Source: Acidobacteria bacterium CG_4_9_14_3_um_filter_49_7 (GTDB lineage Bacteria > Acidobacteriota > Holophagae > Thermotomaculales > Thermotomaculaceae). From it: a stretch of 7,093 nt of DNA. Shown one piece after another: positions 1-6,159 of the stretch (its first letter is position 1; each line of letters opens with the position of its first letter). The position numbers were made by a program, and so were the translations under genes. A model generated the notes under the pieces. That model had not been told where the DNA came from, did no database searches, and saw only the letters and a program-made list of their open reading frames with translations. The stretch is taken from assembly GCA_002789615.1 (NCBI GenBank), contig PFTO01000060.1, positions 1 through 7,093 on the forward strand, in the 5' to 3' direction.

Positions 1-2223
1 CTGGGACAGGCCTTGATCGCTATCAAGAACATGGTAACGGGGACCACCTCCGCCTGCTTTGAGCCGGCGCTGGATTATGTGGTGGTCAAACTGCCCCGTT
101 GGGACCTGGAGAAGTTTCATAACGTCAGCCGCCTGATCGGATCCGAAATGAAATCCGTCGGAGAAGTCATGTCCATCGGACGGACATTTGAAGAGGCGAT
201 TCAGAAATCAATCCGAATGTTGAACAACGGGCGAATCGGTCTGGTCGGAAACCGGGACCGGTTCGATGATCTGGAACAGGCCTTGACCCATCCGACGGAC
301 AACCGCCTGTATGCCGTGGCATCCGCCCTGGACCGGGGTTGGTCTGTGGATCAAATCCACGGACAAACGCGAATTACGCCGTGGTTCATTCACAAATTGA
401 ATAATATTGTCGGATTGGGCAAGAAACTTTCAGAATTCACGCTGGAATCGATCCCGGAGGTCCTGCTCCGGGAAGCCAAGCAAAAGGGTTTTTCCGACCT
501 TCAGCTTTCAAACTTGTGGAACTGCAGTGAAGAGGCCGTCCGGGACCACCGGAAAACCGTCGGAATTGTCCCCGCGATCAAGCAGATTGACACACTGGCG
601 GGAGAATTTCCTGCACGGACCAATTATCTCTACATGACCTATTCCGGTGCGGAAGATGACGTGGAATTCCAACCGGACAGTGCCGTGGTCGTACTGGGGA
701 GTGGCCCATACAAGATCGGCTCGTCGGTTGAATTTGACTGGTGTTGTGTCAACGCTGTTTCCACGCTGAAAGAGATGGAATACAAAACGATCATGATCAA
801 TTGTAATCCCGAAACCGTCAGCACCGATTACGATATCTGTGACCGACTCTACTTTGAAGAGCTGACCCATGAACGGGTGATGGACATTCACGATAAGGAA
901 CAGCCGGCAGGCGTAATTGTTTCCATGGGTGGCCAGATCCCCAACAACCTGGCTCTGCCCCTGAAAAGAAACGGTGTAACTCTACTTGGAACCGACCCGG
1001 ACGACATTGACAAGGCTGAGGACAGGCATAAATTCTCCGCACTTCTGGACACACTGCGCATCGACCAGCCGCGATGGGAGGAACTGACCTGTCTGGAGGA
1101 TGCCGAGCATTTTGCCGACACTGTCGGCTACCCGGTACTGATTCGTCCGTCCTACGTTCTCAGCGGCGCCGCCATGAGTACGGCACTGAACCGGGACGAA
1201 TTACGGTCTTACCTGGAACGGGCCTCCGAAGTCAACCGGGACCACCCGGTGGTGATCAGCAAGTTCATTACCGGTGCCCGTGAGATTGAAATGGACGCGG
1301 TGGGAGAAAAAGGAGAATTGTACTGTTATGCTGTCTCTGAACACGTGGAAAATGCCGGGGTCCATTCAGGAGACGCGACGCTGGTATTGCCACCCCAGCG
1401 GACCTGGCTGGAAACCATGAGACGGGTGAAAGTCATCACCCGGGAAATCGCACGGGCACTCCGCATTACGGGACCATTTAACATCCAGTTCATCGCCAAA
1501 GACAACGAAGTCAAAGTCATTGAGTGCAATCTGAGAGCGTCCCGGAGCTTCCCCTTTGTGTCCAAAATCTACCGGATCAACTTCATCGACGCCGCAACCC
1601 GGCTGATCATGGGACGGAAACTGCCGAAGATTCACCGCTCCTCCTTCGATATGGACTACGTTGGCGTCAAAGCTCCCCAATTTTCCTTCACCCGGTTGAA
1701 GGGTTCCGACCCGATACTGGGGGTGGAGATGGCCTCAACCGGCGAAGTGGCCTGCATCGGTGATGATGTATACGAGGCGTTTCTGAAAAGCATGTTGTCT
1801 GTTGGATTTCACGTCCCGAAAAAAGGCATCCTGCTATCCACCGGAACCCTTGAACACAAAGTCCAGTTTCTGGACGCGTTGCGGGAACTGCAGGACCTGG
1901 GTTGCCGCCTGTACGCCACTCCGGGAACCGCAGGTTTTATGGGACGTTTTGACATTCCTGCTGAAACAGTCCACTGGCCGTCGGATAATCAGGACCCCGG
2001 AGCCTTGGCCTGCATGGATCAGGACAAGGTAGATCTTGTCATCAATATTCCGAAAGACGATACCCCTGAAGAGCTCGAAAACGACTATCGCATCCGCCGC
2101 CACGCCATTGACCGGAACATCCCGCTGATCACCAACCTCCGGGTCGCTTCCTACTTCATCCGGGCGCTTGCCCGGTATACGGAAGATGACCTTGCCATCA
2201 AAGCGTGGGACGAATATGAGTGA
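1..2223 (+). CDS. carB: Carbamoyl-phosphate synthase large subunit, 5'-truncated by window edge
   Basis: CarB makes carbamoyl phosphate from bicarbonate, ammonia (delivered from glutamine by CarA) and two ATP, feeding pyrimidine and arginine synthesis in the cytoplasm. The frame is open from base 1, giving 740 visible codons. Full-length CarB is about 1,070 residues, so some 300 N-terminal residues lie outside the window; the TTG at 13 is internal, not a start. In order: the end of the first ATP-grasp half (FEPALDYVV, MKSVGEVM near codon 50), the oligomerisation domain (about codons 75-215), and the second synthetase half from VLGSGPYKIGSS (codon 231). The Mg/ATP ligands match Gln496, Glu508 and Asn510 (FNIQF, IECN). 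An MGS-like allosteric domain runs from about codon 605 to the end. Signatures such as KLPRWDL, SMGGQIPNN and SYVLSGAAM follow the eukaryotic CAD/Bacteroidota-type clade rather than E. coli. mutY follows after 9 bases, probably cotranscribed. Confidence 0.97.
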   Translation: MGQALIAIKNMVTGTTSACFEPALDYVVVKLPRWDLEKFHNVSRLIGSEMKSVGEVMSIGRTFEEAIQKSIRMLNNGRIGLVGNRDRFDDLEQALTHPTDNRLYAVASALDRGWSVDQIHGQTRITPWFIHKLNNIVGLGKKLSEFTLESIPEVLLREAKQKGFSDLQLSNLWNCSEEAVRDHRKTVGIVPAIKQIDTLAGEFPARTNYLYMTYSGAEDDVEFQPDSAVVVLGSGPYKIGSSVEFDWCCVNAVSTLKEMEYKTIMINCNPETVSTDYDICDRLYFEELTHERVMDIHDKEQPAGVIVSMGGQIPNNLALPLKRNGVTLLGTDPDDIDKAEDRHKFSALLDTLRIDQPRWEELTCLEDAEHFADTVGYPVLIRPSYVLSGAAMSTALNRDELRSYLERASEVNRDHPVVISKFITGAREIEMDAVGEKGELYCYAVSEHVENAGVHSGDATLVLPPQRTWLETMRRVKVITREIARALRITGPFNIQFIAKDNEVKVIECNLRASRSFPFVSKIYRINFIDAATRLIMGRKLPKIHRSSFDMDYVGVKAPQFSFTRLKGSDPILGVEMASTGEVACIGDDVYEAFLKSMLSVGFHVPKKGILLSTGTLEHKVQFLDALRELQDLGCRLYATPGTAGFMGRFDIPAETVHWPSDNQDPGALACMDQDKVDLVINIPKDDTPEELENDYRIRRHAIDRNIPLITNLRVASYFIRALARYTEDDLAIKAWDEYE

Positions 2224-2232
2224 GAAAAAGTG

Positions 2233-3306
2233 ATGGATGACAGTTGGCCGGGCAAACTGCTCAAATGGTTCAAAGGAAACCGGCGGGATCTACCCTGGCG
2301 GCAAAACCGAAGCATTTACCGGGTGTGGGTTTCCGAAGTCATGCTTCAACAGACCCGTGTGGACACGGTTATTCCCTACTTTCATCGTTTTATAGAAGCC
2401 TTCCCGACTGTTTCAACCCTGGCGAAAGCGGATCAGGAGGATGTGCTGAAATTCTGGGAGGGATTGGGTTACTACGCAAGGGCCCGTAATTTGCACAGAG
2501 CAGCCGAAGTTGTCATGGAACGATTCAACGGCGTCATCCCTGACCAACCGGAACTCTTTCGCCAGCTTCCCGGAGTTGGTCCATACATCTCAGCCGCCGT
2601 CATGAGCATCGCCTGCGGCCACGCCATCCCGGTTGTGGATGGGAACGTGCTTCGCACCGTCTGCCGCATTTTCGCACTTGAATATGACATTGCCCAACCC
2701 GCAACCCGAAAAAACATCGCCGCTCTGCTGGCTGAAAAAATACCTGAAAACAAACCCGGTGAATTCAATGAAGCCATGATGGAGCTGGGTGCCACAATCT
2801 GCACTCCCGCATCTCCCGGCTGCGACGGTTGCCCGATCCGACATAACTGCCTGGCAAAACAAAAGAACCTCGTCTCAGAACTGCCGATTAAGTCCCGAAA
2901 ACGACCCGTTCCCCAGTATAGAATTGTCGTGGCTGTCATCACCGATTCCAGCGGACGGATGCTGATTCAAAAAAGGCCTGAGAATGGCCTCTTAGGTGGC
3001 TTATGGGAGTTTCCCGGTGGAAAAGTAGAAAAAGGAGAAACACTCCCCGATGCGCTGAAGCGGGAATGCATGGAAGAACTTGCTGTTAAGGTCAAGGTCG
3101 GAAAGGAGATCACCACCATCCGTCATGCCTACACCCATTTCAAAATTCTACTCACTGCCTTTTACTGCACCATCACCTCCGGCACGCTTACCAGTTACCT
3201 CCCCTTCCGCTGGGCCAAAATGGAAGACATTGCCTCCCTTCCCTTCCCGAAAGCCAATCACAAGATCCTTCCTGCTTTGCGGGAAATAAAGATTGAGGTT
3301 GAGTAG
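2233..3306 (+). CDS. mutY: A/G-specific adenine DNA glycosylase MutY with intact C-terminal Nudix box
   Basis: MutY removes adenine mispaired with 8-oxoguanine, preventing G:C to T:A mutations. The 357-residue protein has the usual two-domain plan and length. In the N-terminal glycosylase half I see catalytic Glu35 (SEVMLQQT), the helix-hairpin-helix LPGVGPYIS, catalytic Asp136 (VVDGNV) and the four [4Fe-4S] cysteines C190-x6-C197-x2-C200-x5-C206. The C-terminal MutT-like domain (about residues 228-345), which reads 8-oxoG in known MutY proteins, carries a nearly perfect Nudix box at residues 263-285, whereas E. coli MutY has lost it. The E. coli FSH recognition loop appears here as YTH (residues 300-302). 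The start is ambiguous: GTG at 2230 immediately precedes ATG at 2233 in frame. I prefer ATG; the ribosome site (GAGTGAG region) is weak and overlaps the carB stop. The last codons (IEVE) fall in a direct repeat shared with the downstream non-coding DNA. Confidence 0.96.
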   Translation: MDDSWPGKLLKWFKGNRRDLPWRQNRSIYRVWVSEVMLQQTRVDTVIPYFHRFIEAFPTVSTLAKADQEDVLKFWEGLGYYARARNLHRAAEVVMERFNGVIPDQPELFRQLPGVGPYISAAVMSIACGHAIPVVDGNVLRTVCRIFALEYDIAQPATRKNIAALLAEKIPENKPGEFNEAMMELGATICTPASPGCDGCPIRHNCLAKQKNLVSELPIKSRKRPVPQYRIVVAVITDSSGRMLIQKRPENGLLGGLWEFPGGKVEKGETLPDALKRECMEELAVKVKVGKEITTIRHAYTHFKILLTAFYCTITSGTLTSYLPFRWAKMEDIASLPFPKANHKILPALREIKIEVE

Positions 3307-3326
3307 AAGGCAAGGTTGAGGTTGAG
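3293..3326 (+). repeat. 11-base direct repeat across the mutY stop codon
   Basis: TTGAGGTTGAG occurs at 3293-3303, encoding the last MutY residues, and again at 3316-3326, with a 23-base period. Each copy is itself a near-duplication of TTGAGG. This looks like a small tandem expansion that both ends mutY and begins the non-coding gap. That it is a local slippage duplication, or the edge of a dispersed repeat, is inference. Confidence 0.6.
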
Positions 3327-3517
3327 TCCAGAACAGATTCAGAGGAAAAGGGGAATGGCCTATTCTCTGATTTTCTGGATTCTTTCAATTCCATAAAATC
3401 AAATTGAGGGACGCCCGGATTGGGCATCCGGGTGCCGAATATCCGTTAAGTGGCCAAATGCCACCGGGAATAGAAACTAACCCCCGTCCCTGCCTTTGCT
3501 TAACCTTGCCTTCTACT
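3302..3517. repeat. Inverted-repeat-bounded non-coding segment (MITE-like or large stem-loop)
   Basis: GTAGAAGGCAAGGTT (3303-3317) is the exact reverse complement of 3502-3516. The match extends one base outward (3302/3517) and three bases inward with one mismatch, giving 18 of 19 bases. The arms bound about 215 bases without a credible reading frame. The left arm overlaps the mutY stop. Inside is a weaker nested inverted repeat (TCCAGAA 3327-3333 with TTCTGGA 3373-3379, and CAGAG 3340-3344 with CTCTG 3365-3369) plus the hairpins annotated separately. The layout resembles a small non-autonomous element with terminal inverted repeats, but I see no clear target-site duplication, only TTGA against TTAA outside the arms. 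It could instead be a dispersed repeat or an RNA stem-loop. The rest of the 3307-3626 gap holds only the promoter and ribosome site of the next gene. Confidence 0.5.
3412..3434 (+). other. GC-rich hairpin with a competing alternative pairing
   Basis: CGCCCGGAT (3412-3420) pairs with ATCCGGGTG (3426-3434), with one G-T wobble, around the 5-base loop TGGGC. No run of T follows on the plus strand, so it is not a textbook intrinsic terminator for mutY, though it may act as a 3'-end structure. Two downstream blocks, ATGCC (3458-3462) and CCGGG (3464-3468), can pair instead with GGCAT (3423-3427) and CCCGG (3414-3418). A further small hairpin, GTGGC/GCCAC, lies at 3450-3464. The pairings are visible; any function is speculation. 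Confidence 0.4.
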
Positions 3518-3546
3518 TAAACTTTTCCCCACTTGTCCCTGATCCC

Positions 3547-3575
3547 TTGACGACGGAAAGAAGACAACGTAAACT
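3547..3575 (+). promoter_or_regulatory. Predicted sigma70-type promoter for the NRAMP-uspA unit
   Basis: TTGACG (3547-3552, 5 of 6 to the -35 consensus) and TAAACT (3570-3575, 4 of 6 to the -10 consensus) are separated by exactly 17 bases. The predicted transcript would start near 3582, giving a short leader of about 45 bases before the NRAMP ATG at 3627. No convincing Fur- or MntR-type operator palindrome was recognised around it. If the organism belongs to Bacteroidota proper, whose promoters differ, this match may be fortuitous. Confidence 0.4.
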
Positions 3576-3614
3576 GGTTCTACCTTGCAATGATTTAAAA
3601 TCTGCTTTGTTATT

Positions 3615-3618
3615 GGAG
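3615..3618 (+). promoter_or_regulatory. Ribosome binding site of the NRAMP gene
   Basis: GGAG lies 8 bases before the ATG at 3627 and supports that start codon. Confidence 0.6.
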
Positions 3619-3626
3619 ACTCAAAT

Positions 3627-4877
3627 ATGAAACACACCGGCATAGCGGAAAAAAAATTTCCCTTCAAAACACTATTGAGCTTTCTCGGTCCGGGATTCCT
3701 GGTCACAGTGGGATTCATTGACCCCGGCAACTGGGCCACCAACATTGAGGGAGGGTCAAGGTTCGGCTACAAACTGCTCTGGGTAATTACCTTAAGCACA
3801 ATCATGCTGATTGTGATTCAGCACATGGCGGCCAAACTTGGAATTGCCACCGGAAAATCACTGGCCGCCAATATTCGGGACCACTTTCCCCGTCCTGTCA
3901 CAGCTTTTCTCGGCGGAACCATTGTTCTGGCCTGCGTGGCAACAGATGCAGCGGAGCTCATCGGCGGCGCCATCGGATTCAACCTCCTGTTTGGAATGCC
4001 ACTATGGATGGGCGCCCTCCTTACTGTTGTTATGGAGGTATTCCTGATCGTCAGCCAGCGCTATCATCGGCTGGAAGCCATTATCATCGGTTTTCTGGGA
4101 ATTATCGCCATCTGCTATGTGATTGAAATCTTGATTGTCAGCCCTGATTGGGCAACCCTGGCACCGGCCATCGTGGTTCCCAGCGTCGACAGGAGCAGCA
4201 TCTACGTGGCAATGGCTATCCTCGGCGCGGTGGTTATGCCCCACAACATCTTCCTCCACTCCAACGTAATCCACAGCCGCAAATGGGGTGTTTCAGAAAA
4301 TGAAAAGCAGAGCCTGATTCGATACGAAAAACTGGACACCCTGTTTGCCATGACAATGGGATGGATTGTGAATTCGGCAATGATAATCGTGGCCGCCGCC
4401 GTATTTGCGCGAAACCATATCACTGTCAGCAGCATTGAACAGGCATCGGAAACATTGAAACCACTGGCCGGGCCGCTGGCCGGTTTCCTCTTTGCCCTTG
4501 CCCTCGTCTTCGCTGGTGTTGGATCATCCGTTACATCCTCCATGGCGGAGGTAAACGTCATCACCGGTTTTCTGGGAAAACCGGAAGACCCTCGGACACT
4601 CCTCTACCGAATCTCTGTTTTTGTAACAGCCATTCCATCTTTTCTTATCATTATTCTCAGTATGGACACGTTCAAAATTTTGATTTTCAGCCAGGTTGTG
4701 TTGAGCATTCAGCTTCCTTTCACCCTGGTACCCCTGCTGATTCTCTGCCGTGACAAGAAATTGATGAAAGGCTTCCGGAGCCGTGCCCTGGAATTTGTCT
4801 CTGCTGTCGTGATTTCCGGAATCGTCATTCTCCTGAATATTTATCTTCTCTATTCAACCCTTGCGGGAGGTGCCTGA
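3627..4877 (+). CDS. NRAMP-family divalent metal transporter
   Basis: This 416-residue inner-membrane protein is a natural resistance-associated macrophage protein homologue (MntH-like), which imports Mn2+, Fe2+ or related divalent ions with protons. The two family signatures are intact: DPGN in membrane segment 1 (Asp32, Asn35) and MPH in segment 6 (Met204, His206). In characterised NRAMPs the Asp, Asn and Met coordinate the metal, so a true transition-metal transporter is expected rather than a Met-lacking Mg2+ or Al3+ type. About 11 hydrophobic segments can be counted (approximate starts 20, 50, 90, 125, 150, 196, 240, 285, 331, 355 and 390), the usual number for bacterial members. The ATG start is supported by GGAG at 3615-3618. 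The stop is one base before the uspA start, and the uspA ribosome site lies inside this gene's last codons. Mn versus Fe preference cannot be read from sequence. Confidence 0.94.
   Translation: MKHTGIAEKKFPFKTLLSFLGPGFLVTVGFIDPGNWATNIEGGSRFGYKLLWVITLSTIMLIVIQHMAAKLGIATGKSLAANIRDHFPRPVTAFLGGTIVLACVATDAAELIGGAIGFNLLFGMPLWMGALLTVVMEVFLIVSQRYHRLEAIIIGFLGIIAICYVIEILIVSPDWATLAPAIVVPSVDRSSIYVAMAILGAVVMPHNIFLHSNVIHSRKWGVSENEKQSLIRYEKLDTLFAMTMGWIVNSAMIIVAAAVFARNHITVSSIEQASETLKPLAGPLAGFLFALALVFAGVGSSVTSSMAEVNVITGFLGKPEDPRTLLYRISVFVTAIPSFLIIILSMDTFKILIFSQVVLSIQLPFTLVPLLILCRDKKLMKGFRSRALEFVSAVVISGIVILLNIYLLYSTLAGGA
4865..4870 (+). promoter_or_regulatory. Ribosome binding site of uspA, inside the NRAMP gene
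   Basis: GGGAGG sits 8 bases before the ATG at 4879. It selects that ATG over the in-frame TTG at 4861 and lies wholly within the upstream coding sequence, as expected for translational coupling. Confidence 0.7.
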
Positions 4878-4878
4878 C

Positions 4879-5286
4879 ATGCAGGTTTATAAAAATATTC
4901 TCGTAACCATGGACTGCTCCCCGGTGGATGATGCCATCATCGCCCACATCTCACTCCTGGCAAAACAGAATGAAGCGAAGGTATTTCTCCTCCATGTAAT
5001 TCACGCACATACGCTGGACCAGAAGCGCGCACTGGGAGAGAAGGCGGAAACACAACTGAAAGCCCACCGCGCCACGCTCCAGGAAGCCGGGGTTGATACC
5101 CATGTTGTTTTCCGTACGGGTGAACCGGAAGAAGAAATTCTGAAAGAAATCAGGGAGAAAGACTACGACCTGGTGGCCATGGCCACACATGGTCACCACA
5201 TTCTCGGTGACATTCTGTTCGGCAGCGTTTCCGACAAACTGAAACACAGCATCGCCATTCCTTTATTGTTGATTCGCTCTCCCTGA
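4879..5286 (+). CDS. Universal stress protein, UspA family
   Basis: A single-domain universal stress protein of 135 residues, a typical length, presumably a cytoplasmic dimer with the Usp alpha/beta fold. The N-terminal strand YKNILVTMD carries Asp12 at the position that contacts the nucleotide in ATP-binding members such as MJ0577. The nucleotide loop is A102-T-H-G105 followed by nine residues and G115-S116, matching the family pattern G-2x-G-9x-G-S/T except that the first Gly is Ala, a mild change. It is therefore probably a nucleotide-binding Usp, though this is not certain. The start is ATG at 4879, chosen for its strong ribosome site and the one-base gap after the NRAMP stop; an upstream in-frame TTG at 4861 would add six residues that do not resemble the family. 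Coupling to the transporter suggests a regulatory or stress-response link to metal uptake, which is inference. Confidence 0.92.
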   Translation: MQVYKNILVTMDCSPVDDAIIAHISLLAKQNEAKVFLLHVIHAHTLDQKRALGEKAETQLKAHRATLQEAGVDTHVVFRTGEPEEEILKEIREKDYDLVAMATHGHHILGDILFGSVSDKLKHSIAIPLLLIRSP

Positions 5287-5311
5287 CAGGCACTGCCATG
5301 CGGCACACTAG

Positions 5312-5596
5312 CTACCTGGCAATGTCAAAGCTGCGATAGCCTTTTGCGGGAAGGGAGGCTTCTTCCACATGGTCCACATGGCCATAGCTGGGCCCGCGAC
5401 GGATTTCAGCGAGAAAGGATTGCAGCCGTTCTTCTGTTCCCTCTGCGTCAATTTCCACAGTACCATCCATACGGTTTCGCACAAAACCTCTGATGTTGTG
5501 TCGAGCCGCAACAGTAGCAGCAAAGAAGCGAAAGCCCACGCCCTGAACCCGGCCGTGCACAATAAGATGAACGCGCCTTACACCCACATCTTCCAT
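5312..5596 (-). CDS. acyP: Acylphosphatase
   Basis: A 94-residue acylphosphatase (EC 3.6.1.7), which hydrolyses carboxyl-phosphate bonds in small acyl phosphates such as carbamoyl, acetyl or 1,3-bisphosphoglyceryl phosphate. The signature GRVQGVGFR ends in the phosphate-binding Arg23, and GFVRN supplies catalytic Asn41. With the ATG at 5596 both residues take the same numbers as in the well-studied human enzyme, which supports this start, and the length is standard. The start lies 19 bases inside the end of the upstream DedA-type gene in another frame, implying translational coupling; no strong ribosome site is visible. It is the last gene of the minus-strand run and its stop is 25 bases from the convergent uspA stop. 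The physiological substrate is unknown for most bacterial members. Confidence 0.94.
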   Translation of the reverse strand: MEDVGVRRVHLIVHGRVQGVGFRFFAATVAARHNIRGFVRNRMDGTVEIDAEGTEERLQSFLAEIRRGPSYGHVDHVEEASLPAKGYRSFDIAR

Positions 5597-6159
5597 AGGA
5601 CCACTGCCAGAATTACCAGCACTATCGTAAGTATAGTTGCAAGGATTGCGTGTTTTTCGAGAAAGACAACAGCTTTTTCACCGTACTTGAAGATGAGGAA
5701 ACCCTCCAGGAGAAATCGTCCGCCACGCCCGAAAATAGAGGCGATGGTGAACGAAGCAACATTCATTTTGAAAACACCCGCCACAATGGTAAAAACCTTG
5801 TATGGAATCGGAGTGAATCCCGCTGTGAAGACGGCGAAAAATCCGTACTGTCTATAAAATGATTCCACCAGCGCAAACTGATGCTGAGCATGGTAGAAAC
5901 CTATCAGTTTCACGCCCAAAAGGTTATAGAATTGGTAACCAATCAGATAACCGACCAATCCCCCCACAACAGAACCAGCGGTGCAAACCACACTATAGTA
6001 CACCCACTTCTTTTTTTTCAGGATGATCATGGGGATCAGAATAACATCCGGTGGCAATGGGAAAAATGAACTCTCAATAAAGGAAACTGCCATCAGTGTT
6101 ACAACCGCCCATTTTGAGTTGGCGCTTTTCTCCATCTTTGCTCTCAGATTTTCAAACAT
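5578..6159 (-). CDS. DedA/VTT-family membrane protein (YqaA-like)
   Basis: A 193-residue integral membrane protein of the DedA/VTT (SNARE-associated) superfamily. Members maintain membrane homeostasis, and some flip undecaprenyl phosphate or phospholipids. Visible features: the re-entrant-type motif FIESSFFPLPPD (27-38), a Gly-rich segment (about 57-75), a second re-entrant motif AGFTPIPYKVFTIVAG (113-128), GRGGR (144-148), and a C-terminal hydrophobic helix (about 171-189). The second motif has Tyr-Lys where classical DedA proteins carry Arg, so it belongs to a divergent subfamily; its substrate is unknown. The frame is open upstream to 6324, but those 55 residues overlap surE and look non-coding. 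The ATG at 6159, preceded by GTGGA, starts a normal-length protein. It overlaps the surE end by 16 bases and the acylphosphatase start by 19. Confidence 0.9.
   Translation of the reverse strand: MFENLRAKMEKSANSKWAVVTLMAVSFIESSFFPLPPDVILIPMIILKKKKWVYYSVVCTAGSVVGGLVGYLIGYQFYNLLGVKLIGFYHAQHQFALVESFYRQYGFFAVFTAGFTPIPYKVFTIVAGVFKMNVASFTIASIFGRGGRFLLEGFLIFKYGEKAVVFLEKHAILATILTIVLVILAVVLWKMWV

Noticed and set aside
508..891. 127-codon open frame on the minus strand
   Set aside because: It is an antisense shadow of carB, with no start signal or recognisable domain.
3188..3427. 79-codon minus-strand frame in the mutY end and non-coding gap
   Set aside because: It is mostly antisense to mutY and runs through the repeat hairpins; no homology or ribosome site was seen.
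3400..3626. Metal-sensing riboswitch or Fur/MntR operator before the NRAMP gene
   Set aside because: I looked for yybP-ykoY-type conserved blocks and Fur- or MntR-like palindromes and found no convincing match; the hairpins present are reported only as unassigned structure.
4861..4878. TTG at 4861 as the uspA start
   Set aside because: The GGGAGG ribosome site lies downstream of it and is ideally placed for the ATG at 4879.
5287..5311. Possible bidirectional terminator between uspA and the acylphosphatase gene
   Set aside because: Only a 4-base stem (TGCC/GGCA, 5294-5305) is visible, with no T-run on either strand.
5369..5857. 162-codon open frame on the plus strand
   Set aside because: It lies antisense to the acylphosphatase and DedA-type genes, has low-complexity basic composition, no ribosome site and no family resemblance.
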